DNA of 64,000 nucleotides from Gammaproteobacteria bacterium HGW-Gammaproteobacteria-4 (lineage in GTDB: Bacteria; Pseudomonadota; Gammaproteobacteria; Xanthomonadales; Xanthomonadaceae). The position numbers were made by a program, and so were the translations under genes. The stretch lies in the NCBI GenBank assembly GCA_002839995.1, contig PGZC01000007.1, forward strand, positions 62,001 to 126,000, in the 5' to 3' direction. Shown piece after piece: positions 1-8,933 of this stretch (the stretch's first letter is position 1; each line of letters opens with the position of its first letter). The notes under the pieces are model-generated. The model saw only the letters and a program-made list of their open reading frames with translations, did no database searches and was not told the origin of the DNA.

Positions 1-96
1 TGGCGCTGAGTGTGTTCGATCCGGTCACCGGCTTGCCCGGTTGTTGATGGCGTCATGGGTGTTGCGCTTTTTTTGCGCGCAGGGTCTACTTTCACG

Positions 97-756
97 ATGA
101 ACGAGAACGACCGCTATCGCAGTGCCGGCGCCGTACTGTGCCACCAGATGGTGCCGCCGGAAGTGGCGGCGGCCATGGCCTTCCAGATCAGCCTTCAGGT
201 GCGCAAGACTGGTGGCCAGTGCCTGGCGCCGCCGGTGATCACCAGCAAGCCATGCTACGAAATCTACTGTTACCAGTGGCCGGTGCTGCTCACGTTCCTG
301 TGGGCGATGACGCCAAAAATCGAAGCGGTCGTTGGACGGCCACTGCTGCCGAGTTACAGCTATTTTCGCACCTACCAGCAGGGCGACGTGTGCCGCGTCC
401 ATGCCGATCGTCCGGCCTGCGAGCATTCGGTTTCGTTGACCCTGGCCTATTCTGACGACAAGCCGTGGGCGTTGGCGGTCGCCAACGATCCCGCACCACT
501 GGAACAGCGCGGCACCATTCGCGGCGATGAGGATTTTGGCGGCAATGGGTTCAGCGAGTTTGCGATGGCGCCTGGCGATGCCGTGGTCTATCGCGGCACC
601 GACTACCTGCATGGGCGGTTGGCGCCCAATCCCAATCGCTGGTCGGCGCACCTGTTTCTGCACTGGGTCGATCGCGAAGGCCCCTATCGTGAGCAGGCCT
701 TCGATGGTCGATCGGTCGTTGGAAATACCGATTTCGTGTTTCCAGCGGCCGGCTGA
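97..756 (+). CDS. 2OG-Fe(II) oxygenase-like protein (prolyl 4-hydroxylase fold)
   Basis: A 219-residue protein that looks like a non-haem iron, 2-oxoglutarate-dependent oxygenase. The core shows an H-x-D iron motif (VHAD), a distal histidine in YLHGR and, ten residues further, an arginine in NRWSAHLFLHW that would bind the 2-oxoglutarate carboxylate; this spacing is typical of the prolyl-4-hydroxylase-like double-stranded beta-helix. The substrate is unknown. I chose the ATG at 97 (MNENDRYRS) because conserved-looking sequence begins there and an AGGG lies about 12 bases upstream; in-frame starts further upstream (ATG at 55) would add a hydrophobic but unconvincing leader. The gene is convergent with the TonB-dependent receptor downstream, 36 bases away. 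Fold call fairly secure; function not known. Confidence 0.65.
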   Translation: MNENDRYRSAGAVLCHQMVPPEVAAAMAFQISLQVRKTGGQCLAPPVITSKPCYEIYCYQWPVLLTFLWAMTPKIEAVVGRPLLPSYSYFRTYQQGDVCRVHADRPACEHSVSLTLAYSDDKPWALAVANDPAPLEQRGTIRGDEDFGGNGFSEFAMAPGDAVVYRGTDYLHGRLAPNPNRWSAHLFLHWVDREGPYREQAFDGRSVVGNTDFVFPAAG

Positions 757-792
757 CAGGCGGTCGGATACCGCCTGTCGGCAACGCGGTGA

Positions 793-3192
<2,400 letters not shown>

Positions 3193-3260
3193 GTTGATTC
3201 CCCCAATCCGGATAACGGCCGTCCCCAAGCGCAACCGGCACGGCCCAAGCCGGCTGCGTT

Positions 3261-3279
3261 GTCGGCGCAATGCGCCGAC
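3261..3279. promoter_or_regulatory. 19-bp perfect palindrome in a divergent promoter region
   Basis: GTCGGCGCA, a central A, then TGCGCCGAC form a perfect 9+1+9 inverted repeat between the TonB-dependent receptor (start 3192) and the hydrolase (start 3388). Its place in a shared promoter region makes it a candidate operator for one or both genes, but no regulator gene adjoins it and it could equally act as an RNA hairpin. Confidence 0.3.
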
Positions 3280-3387
3280 GATCGTCTGCAATGTACCGCG
3301 GCGCGGAGCGCGCGGGAAGATGGCTCGCTTCCGGGCGCATCACGACTTGCGTGGCGCTTACACTATCACCGGATCAAACCACGTGGA

Positions 3388-4278
3388 ATGGCAATGAATC
3401 TGGAGCAATGGCGGCGTGAGGGGCGCGTGTTCGCCTGGCAGGGGCAACGCATTTTCCATCGCGATCAGGGCGAGGGCGAGGTACTGGTTTGCCTGCACGG
3501 GTTTCCCACCGCATCCTGGGACTGGCATCGGCTGTGGCCGTCGCTGAGCGCGTCGCGGCGGGTGATTGCGCTGGATTTTCTCGGCTATGGACTATCCAGC
3601 AAGCCGGTCGACCATGCCTACAGCGCTGCGGAACAGGCCGATATCGTGTTGGCGTTGATGCAATCGCTCGGGATCGGGCAGGCGCATGTGCTGGCACATG
3701 ATTTCGGCGACAGTGTTGCGCAAGAGCTGCTGGCGCGAGCAGACGAGCAGGGGGCAGGCATGCCGCTGCGCCTGCTGTCGGTTTGCTACCTCAACGGCGG
3801 GATATTCATGGAGGCGGCGCGACCGCGCCTGATCCAACACCTGCTGCTGGGCCCGCTCGGGCCCTGGTTGTCGCGACGGTTGAGCTATCCGCGATTTGCG
3901 CGCAGTTTTGCGGCAATCTTTGGCCCACAGACACAGCCCAGCGCCAGCGAGCTTGACGATTCCTGGCAGTTGATTACGCATGACAACGGCCATTATCTGG
4001 CGCACGCCCTGATCCAGTACATCCCCGAGCGCCACCGGCAGCGCGCGCGCTGGGTCGCGGCGATGCAGAACAGCACCGTGCCGCAGCGTCTGGTGATCGG
4101 CATGGCGGATCCGGTATCGGGCTGGCGCATCGCCAAACGCTACCGTGAACTGTTGCCTTCGGCCGATGTGGTCGAGTTGCCCGGCATCGGCCACTACCCA
4201 CAGTTGGAGGCGGCTGACGCGGTGCTTGCGGCGTACGCCGAATTCACCACGCGTGTGGCAGATGCCGGTGCCGGATAG
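3388..4278 (+). CDS. Alpha/beta hydrolase related to animal MEST/PEG1 and epoxide hydrolases
   Basis: A 296-residue cytoplasmic alpha/beta hydrolase. The oxyanion motif is CLHGFP (about residue 38) and the nucleophile motif is AHDFGD, with aspartate 105 in the nucleophile position, as in epoxide hydrolases and haloalkane dehalogenases rather than serine esterases. The segment after it (AQELLAR, LNGGIFMEAARPRLIQ, IFGPQTQPSASEL, LIQYIPERHRQRARWV, GHYPQLE) strongly recalls the mesoderm-specific transcript protein MEST, including the last motif with the catalytic histidine. Its reaction is unknown. Two ATGs (3388 and 3394) are possible; ribosome-site evidence does not decide. It is convergent with the exchanger gene 15 bases downstream. 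Family call confident; function open. Confidence 0.8.
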   Translation: MAMNLEQWRREGRVFAWQGQRIFHRDQGEGEVLVCLHGFPTASWDWHRLWPSLSASRRVIALDFLGYGLSSKPVDHAYSAAEQADIVLALMQSLGIGQAHVLAHDFGDSVAQELLARADEQGAGMPLRLLSVCYLNGGIFMEAARPRLIQHLLLGPLGPWLSRRLSYPRFARSFAAIFGPQTQPSASELDDSWQLITHDNGHYLAHALIQYIPERHRQRARWVAAMQNSTVPQRLVIGMADPVSGWRIAKRYRELLPSADVVELPGIGHYPQLEAADAVLAAYAEFTTRVADAGAG

Positions 4279-4293
4279 CCAGCGCGCGTAAAG

Positions 4294-5277
4294 TCAGTGC
4301 GCTGCGCCACCACGTTGCAACAACATCACGCCGAGCAGGTAAATTGCCACGATCAACCAGCGGCCGAGCGTTGCGCGTCGCGACGCCGGCGCCACCGCGA
4401 CCGCGGCGGCAATCGCCATCAACATCACCGCGAACAGGCCGGTGGCACTGTGGTTCGGATCGAGTTGCGCGAAAATCGGCGCTTTTCTGTCGGCGAGATC
4501 CATGGCCAGAAATACCACCATGTTGACCGCGTTGGAGCCAAACAGGTTGCCGACGGCCAGCCCGGACGCGCCCATGCGGAAAGCGGTGATCGAGGTCACC
4601 AGCTCCGGCAACGATGTGGACAGCCCAACCAGCAAAGTGCCGACAAAGGTCAGTCCCCAGCCACTGAGTTCGGCGACGTGCGCTGCGGATTCGGCAAACG
4701 GCTTGCCGAGCAACAGCAAAGCGCCGGCCGCCAGCGAAAATTGAGTCAGTGCCGGCCAAAGGCGCGTGCGGTGGTCGGTTGACGTAGCTTCGGCAGCGAT
4801 CGCGGTTGAGCGCACCCCGCTGCGGTACAAGGCATACATGCCCCCACAATAAACGCTTGCCAGCAACAACGATTGCGGCGCCACACCCGACAGCGCCCAA
4901 CCCGGTCGCAGCATCACGAACAATGCGGCACCGGCATTGAGCAGCATCGCCAATGCTGCCAGCGCGACCACCTCGGCGCTGCGTCCGGGCGGGGTGAGTT
5001 TTCCGACGAACAGGCCGACCAGCGCAAAGATCAGCATATTGGCCATGCTCGATCCGAACAGGTCGCCCGCAGCGAGATCGGCGGCGCCAATCCGCACCGC
5101 CGCGATGTCGGTGGCGAGTTCGGGCAACGAGGTGGCGCCAGCGAGCAGGATGGTGCCGATCCAGACCCTGCCAATTCCCGTTGCATCTGAAATTCGGTCG
5201 GCAGCATGTGCCAGCAACGAGGCAAACGCGATCAGCAGCAACCCCAGCACCGTGAATTGGGCAAGCGCCGCGATCAT
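4294..5277 (-). CDS. Sodium/calcium exchanger family (CaCA) membrane protein
   Basis: An inner-membrane cation antiporter of the CaCA superfamily. The two inverted halves each carry the diagnostic alpha repeats: first TSLPELATDIAAVRIG followed by GDLFGSSMANML, then TSLPELVTSITAFRMG followed by GNLFGSNAVNM. The acidic residue in each SLPEL motif is an ion ligand in characterised exchangers. About ten hydrophobic segments are visible. The start is uncertain: the ATG at 5277 places the first membrane helix at the N-terminus as is usual, while an in-frame GTG at 5337 would add a proline-rich leader of 20 residues. The family exports Ca2+ against Na+ or H+; the actual ion is not determined here. 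Confidence 0.85.
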   Translation of the reverse strand: MIAALAQFTVLGLLLIAFASLLAHAADRISDATGIGRVWIGTILLAGATSLPELATDIAAVRIGAADLAAGDLFGSSMANMLIFALVGLFVGKLTPPGRSAEVVALAALAMLLNAGAALFVMLRPGWALSGVAPQSLLLASVYCGGMYALYRSGVRSTAIAAEATSTDHRTRLWPALTQFSLAAGALLLLGKPFAESAAHVAELSGWGLTFVGTLLVGLSTSLPELVTSITAFRMGASGLAVGNLFGSNAVNMVVFLAMDLADRKAPIFAQLDPNHSATGLFAVMLMAIAAAVAVAPASRRATLGRWLIVAIYLLGVMLLQRGGAAH

Positions 5278-5450
5278 GCTGCCGATTCGCCAGTCGGAGG
5301 GTGTCTGCGGGGGCGGTGGCCGTGGCTGCACGGACACGCGAGGGGATGTGGCGTCAGTGAACCGTGGAACAGTGGCATTGCCTGGCTCCGCGCTGGTGCG
5401 GCTGTAACGGGTCGAAAGCCCACTCTACCATTGCTGCAATGCAGGATTGA

Positions 5451-5470
5451 AGTGTGAACTGCGTCACACT
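5451..5470 (+). promoter_or_regulatory. Perfect CRP/Clp-type operator (TGTGA-N6-TCACA)
   Basis: AGTGTGA, ACTGCG and TCACACT form a perfect inverted repeat that matches the CRP consensus TGTGA-N6-TCACA at every position. In Xanthomonadales the CRP-like regulator Clp recognises such sites and controls secreted enzymes (established for the family). It lies 105 bases upstream of the exported-protein/metalloprotease pair. A -10-like TATACT abuts it at 5471-5476, which would place the site over the -35; another -10-like TTTACT at 5513-5518 would put it near -60. Which arrangement applies, and whether activation or repression, is open. Confidence 0.65.
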
Positions 5471-5515
5471 TATACTCACGGCGCACGCTGCCTGTCCGGC
5501 TCCGTTCAACTTTTA

Positions 5516-5543
5516 CTCCATCGCCATAACCTTGGCGATGGAG
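5516..5543 (+). promoter_or_regulatory. 10-bp perfect hairpin in the leader of the protease unit
   Basis: CTCCATCGCC and GGCGATGGAG are perfectly complementary around an 8-base loop. The hairpin lies 31 bases before the start codon at 5575 and is not followed by a T-tract, so it is not a classical terminator. It may stabilise the transcript or limit access to the ribosome site; no riboswitch class is recognised. Confidence 0.35.
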
Positions 5544-5574
5544 CCATATGCCGCCCACCTGGGAGGGGACAATC

Positions 5575-5916
5575 ATGAGGCACAAGGCAAGACCATTCTG
5601 GATCGTTGCTGCATTGGCCGTAGCCGGATCGGTACCGGTTGCGCAGGCAGCCAAGCCATCGCCGACGCCACAACAACTCAAGGCGATGGCCGACAACGCA
5701 CGCGACAACCATCGCTTCTTCAAACAACCCGAAACCATGGCCGAGGCCGCCGCGACGCAGGTGCAGTTACCGAACGGCGCGACGGCGATCGCCGTGCCCA
5801 CCGAACTGTGGAACAACCTGTCGGTCGAGCGCGATGCAAACGGCAAGTTGCACGTACTCGAATCGGACGGCACCCACGTTCCGGCCACTGCGACCAGGGA
5901 GCTCGACCATGAATAA
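5575..5916 (+). CDS. Small exported protein of unknown function
   Basis: I do not recognise this 113-residue protein. It begins MRHKARPFWIVAALAVAG and has a clear Sec signal peptide ending near AQAA, so it should leave the cytoplasm. The mature part is hydrophilic, without cysteines or a lipobox, and includes a helical stretch about residues 30-55 (QQLKAMADNARDNHRFF). The ATG at 5575 is preceded by a strong GGGAGGGGAC; the open frame extends nine codons upstream without a better start. Its last eight bases overlap the metalloprotease start, so the two are translationally coupled. A role as chaperone, propeptide or partner of the protease is plausible from context only. Confidence 0.75.
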   Translation: MRHKARPFWIVAALAVAGSVPVAQAAKPSPTPQQLKAMADNARDNHRFFKQPETMAEAAATQVQLPNGATAIAVPTELWNNLSVERDANGKLHVLESDGTHVPATATRELDHE

Positions 5917-7471
5917 GCTCGCGCTCACTTCCGCGCTTTCCCTGGCGCTCGCGGCGACGTTCGCGCAGGCCGCAGAAATCGTTCCAGTCAATTTCGATGG
6001 CGTCGATGAGGGCTACAACGATCCGGCTCCGGCGCTGCCGGTCGGCGGCAACCCCGGCACCACGATCGGCGAGCAACGCCTGATCGTTGCCCAGTTCGCT
6101 GCCGACCTGTGGGGCGCGGTGTTGCAAAGCGACGTGCCGGTGTTTGTCGGTGCGCAGTTCAATCCGCTCGGTCCCAATGTGCTGGGTTCGGCCGGCGCCA
6201 CGTTCGTGTTCAGCAATTTCCCTGGCGCCGGTGTCGCCGACACCTGGTACAGCTCGGCGCTGGCGGACGCGCTGTCCGGCGAGGATTTGCAACCCGGTTT
6301 CATCGACATCAACTCGCAATTCAGTTCGGACTTCACGTTCTACTATGGCCTCGACGGCAACACGCCGGCCGGCCAGGTCAATTTCCTCGACGTGGTGATG
6401 CACGAGTTCGGCCACGGGCTGGGTTTCCAGAACTTCGAGAATGAAGCAGCCGGCACCTTTCTGAACGGTATTCCGGACATCTATTCCACGTTCACGTTCG
6501 ATAACGCGACCGGAAAGCGCTGGACCGAGATGACGGTGGCAGAGCGCCAGGCATCGGCACTGAACTACGGCAAGGTGATTTTCGACGGCGCCAACGCGAC
6601 CGCCGGAGCAGCATTGAACCTCGGCCCGCGCACCGCGTTCCGGGTAATCGCGCCCCTGGCAATCGCTGGCGATTACGATTTCGGCACCGCCTCGTTCGGA
6701 CCGCCCGCGACCCCCGCCAACTTCACCGGCGCGGTGGTGCAGTCGTCACCGGCGAACGGTTGCAGTGCGCTCGACAATGCCGCAGCCGTCGCCGGCAATA
6801 TCGCCATCATCGATCGCGGCACCTGCGCATTCGTGCTCAAGGCTGCAAACGCGCAGGCGGCAGGGGCAACAGGCGTAATCATCGCCAACAACACCACCGC
6901 CAATCCGCCGCCGGGACTGGGCGGCGCCGACCCGACGATCACCATCCCGACGGTGTCTGTTACCCAGGCCGATGGCGATCTGATCAAGGGCGCATCGCCC
7001 GGAGTGCAGGTGGGCCTGGTCATCGATCCGGCCCGGTTGCAGGGTGCCGATGATGCCGGTCGGCCGCGCCTGTTCATGCCCAATCCGGTGCAGGGTGGGT
7101 CGTCCGGTTCGCATTACGACAGCAACATGCTGCCCAATGCGCTGATGGAGCCGGCGATCAACGCGACGCTGTTCTCCGCGTTCAATCTCGACATCACCCC
7201 GAACCTGCTTCAGGACACCGGTTGGCCGCTCAACGGCGGCAACGCGAAGATCGACGGTTGTGACACCACGATCGACGTGGTCGACGCCGCTGGCATCATC
7301 GTCGGCGCCAACGTGCAGGCCACCAGCAATCTGTGTCTGAGCAAGGCGACCAATCGCGGTTCGTACCAAAGCTGCATGGACACCTACAAGGACGGTTTGC
7401 TGGCCGCAGGTCTGATCACCGGCAAGCAGGCTGGCAAGTTGATGAGCTGCGCGGCAAAACTCGGCAAGTAA
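5909..7471 (+). CDS. Secreted zinc metalloprotease, metzincin-like, with an inserted PA domain
   Basis: A 520-residue exported protease. It starts MNKLALTSALSLALA with a signal peptide ending at AQAA. HEFGHGLGF at residues 165-173 supplies two zinc histidines and the general base. The third ligand is not in the usual adjacent metzincin position; instead GSSGSHYDSN with histidine 402, followed by LMEP as a candidate Met-turn, resembles leishmanolysin-type enzymes in which the third histidine follows an insertion. Between them, about residues 240-380, lies a protease-associated (PA) domain with IIDRGTCAFVLKAANAQAAGATGVIIANN-like features. The C-terminal 80 residues hold four cysteines (DGC, NLC, QSC, SCA) that may form disulphides. 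A terminator follows at 7503. The protease assignment is firm; subfamily is inference. Confidence 0.85.
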   Translation: MNKLALTSALSLALAATFAQAAEIVPVNFDGVDEGYNDPAPALPVGGNPGTTIGEQRLIVAQFAADLWGAVLQSDVPVFVGAQFNPLGPNVLGSAGATFVFSNFPGAGVADTWYSSALADALSGEDLQPGFIDINSQFSSDFTFYYGLDGNTPAGQVNFLDVVMHEFGHGLGFQNFENEAAGTFLNGIPDIYSTFTFDNATGKRWTEMTVAERQASALNYGKVIFDGANATAGAALNLGPRTAFRVIAPLAIAGDYDFGTASFGPPATPANFTGAVVQSSPANGCSALDNAAAVAGNIAIIDRGTCAFVLKAANAQAAGATGVIIANNTTANPPPGLGGADPTITIPTVSVTQADGDLIKGASPGVQVGLVIDPARLQGADDAGRPRLFMPNPVQGGSSGSHYDSNMLPNALMEPAINATLFSAFNLDITPNLLQDTGWPLNGGNAKIDGCDTTIDVVDAAGIIVGANVQATSNLCLSKATNRGSYQSCMDTYKDGLLAAGLITGKQAGKLMSCAAKLGK

Positions 7472-7502
7472 GCCCGTTCCACCCGTCGACATGCGGTATT
7501 TC

Positions 7503-7534
7503 ACCGGCGTCTCGGGGCGCCGGTTTTTTTTTTT
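7503..7534 (+). terminator. Rho-independent terminator after the metalloprotease
   Basis: ACCGGCG at 7503-7509 pairs perfectly with CGCCGGT at 7518-7524 around an 8-base loop and runs straight into eleven T residues. It lies 32 bases after the protease stop codon. Confidence 0.9.
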
Positions 7535-7615
7535 GCGCATGACACCCATACGATGACGGCGCCCACCGGCGCCGTCATCATTGCCCGATGAAGCCAGGCC
7601 GATGGGAAACGATGC

Positions 7616-8812
7616 CTACAGCGCTTCGTAGATTCCGGCCGCACCCATGCCGGTGCCGATGCACATCGTCACCATGCCGTATTTGAGCTTGCGCCGACGC
7701 ATGCCGTGCACGATGGTTGCGGTGCGAACGGCGCCGGTGGCACCGAGCGGGTGACCCAGGGCGATCGCGCCGCCCAGCGGATTGACCTTGTCTTCGTCGA
7801 GCCCGAGGTCGCGGATCACCGCCAATGCCTGCGCAGCGAAGGCTTCGTTCAGCTCGATCCAGTCGATTTGATCGCGGCTCAAACCAGCCTGCTTGAGCGC
7901 CTTGGGAATCGCTTCCTTCGGGCCGATGCCCATCACTTCGGGCTTGACGCCGGCGACTGCAAAACCAACGAAGCGCGCCAGCGGAGTGAGGCCGTAATCC
8001 TTGATCGCCTGTTCGGACGCCAGCAGCACCGCACCGGCACCATCGGACATCTGCGAGGAGTTGCCGGCAGTGACCGAGCCGCCGGCGCGGAACACCGTGC
8101 GCAGCTTGGCCAGTCCTTCAGCGCTGGTGTCGGCACGCGGGCCTTCATCGGTATCGACGATGATCTCGCGCTGGTTGACAGTACCGTTGTCGAGTTCGGG
8201 CTGGCGCGAAATGATGGTGTAGGGGCTGATTTCGTCGCGGAACTCGCCGGCAGCGATTGCCGCCAGCGCACGCTGATGCGAGCGCAGCGAGAACGCATCC
8301 TGATCCTCACGGCTGACCTTCCACTGTTCGGCTACTTTTTCCGCGGTGATGCCCATGCCGTAAGCAATGCCGACGTTGTCGTTCTCGAATACCTGGGTGC
8401 TCATCGACACCTTGTGGCCCATCATCGGCACCATGCTCATCGACTCGGTGCCGCCGGCCAGTACCAGATCGGCTTCACCCAGACGGATGCGATCGGCGGC
8501 CAATGCCACCGCCTGTACACCGGACGAACAGAAGCGGTTGATGGTCTGCGCCGGCACGCCGATCGGCAAGCCGGCCAGCAGCGCACCGATACGTGCGACG
8601 TTCATGCCTTGCTCGCCCTCGGGCATCGCGCAGCCGACGATGATGTCGCTGATGCGGTTGGCATCGATGCCCGGCGCCTGGGTGACCACGGCCTTGAGCA
8701 CGTGCGCCAGCATCTCGTCGGGGCGGGTGTTGCGAAACATGCCGCGTGGCGCCTTGCCCACCGGGGTGCGGGTGGTGGCGACGATGTAGGCGTCCTGGAT
8801 TTGTTTGCTCAT
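7616..8812 (-). CDS. fadA: Acetyl-CoA C-acyltransferase (3-ketoacyl-CoA thiolase)
   Basis: A 398-residue thiolase that cleaves 3-ketoacyl-CoA with CoA in the last step of beta-oxidation. The nucleophilic cysteine is C95 in [10 protein letters not shown]; the C-terminal motif GHPLGATG carries H354 and CIGTGMG carries the acid-base cysteine C384. NEAFAAQ is also present. The length fits the family. The ATG at 8812 has GGAG nine bases upstream. It is the third gene of an apparent operon with the psrA-like regulator and fadB, after a 121-base gap that contains an imperfect inverted repeat. The partner gene makes a degradative role more likely than a biosynthetic one. Confidence 0.93.
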   Translation of the reverse strand: MSKQIQDAYIVATTRTPVGKAPRGMFRNTRPDEMLAHVLKAVVTQAPGIDANRISDIIVGCAMPEGEQGMNVARIGALLAGLPIGVPAQTINRFCSSGVQAVALAADRIRLGEADLVLAGGTESMSMVPMMGHKVSMSTQVFENDNVGIAYGMGITAEKVAEQWKVSREDQDAFSLRSHQRALAAIAAGEFRDEISPYTIISRQPELDNGTVNQREIIVDTDEGPRADTSAEGLAKLRTVFRAGGSVTAGNSSQMSDGAGAVLLASEQAIKDYGLTPLARFVGFAVAGVKPEVMGIGPKEAIPKALKQAGLSRDQIDWIELNEAFAAQALAVIRDLGLDEDKVNPLGGAIALGHPLGATGAVRTATIVHGMRRRKLKYGMVTMCIGTGMGAAGIYEAL

Positions 8813-8844
8813 TGCATGTCTCCGGGGAATTCCAAAGCGTTGGG

Positions 8845-8926
8845 GTCCGCAAAAAGCGCAAAAGGCGCAAAGGTAAAGCGAGGGATTTGCCGGGTGCCCT
8901 TCGCGCTCATTGCGTACTTTGCGGAC
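8845..8926. repeat. Imperfect long inverted repeat between fadB and fadA
   Basis: GTCCGCAAA at 8845-8853 is the exact reverse complement of TTTGCGGAC at 8918-8926, and the sequence between them (repeated GCGCAAA units facing CGCGCTC and GCGTAC) continues the pairing imperfectly. It fills most of the 121-base gap. It resembles the GCGCAAAG-type intergenic repeats common in GC-rich proteobacteria and could shape mRNA stability between the two cistrons. Confidence 0.45.
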
Positions 8927-8933
8927 TGCTGTG

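Noticed and set aside
1-47. Possible 3' end of an upstream gene (frame ending at TGA 45-47).
   Set aside because: Only about 15 codons are visible and they match nothing recognisable.
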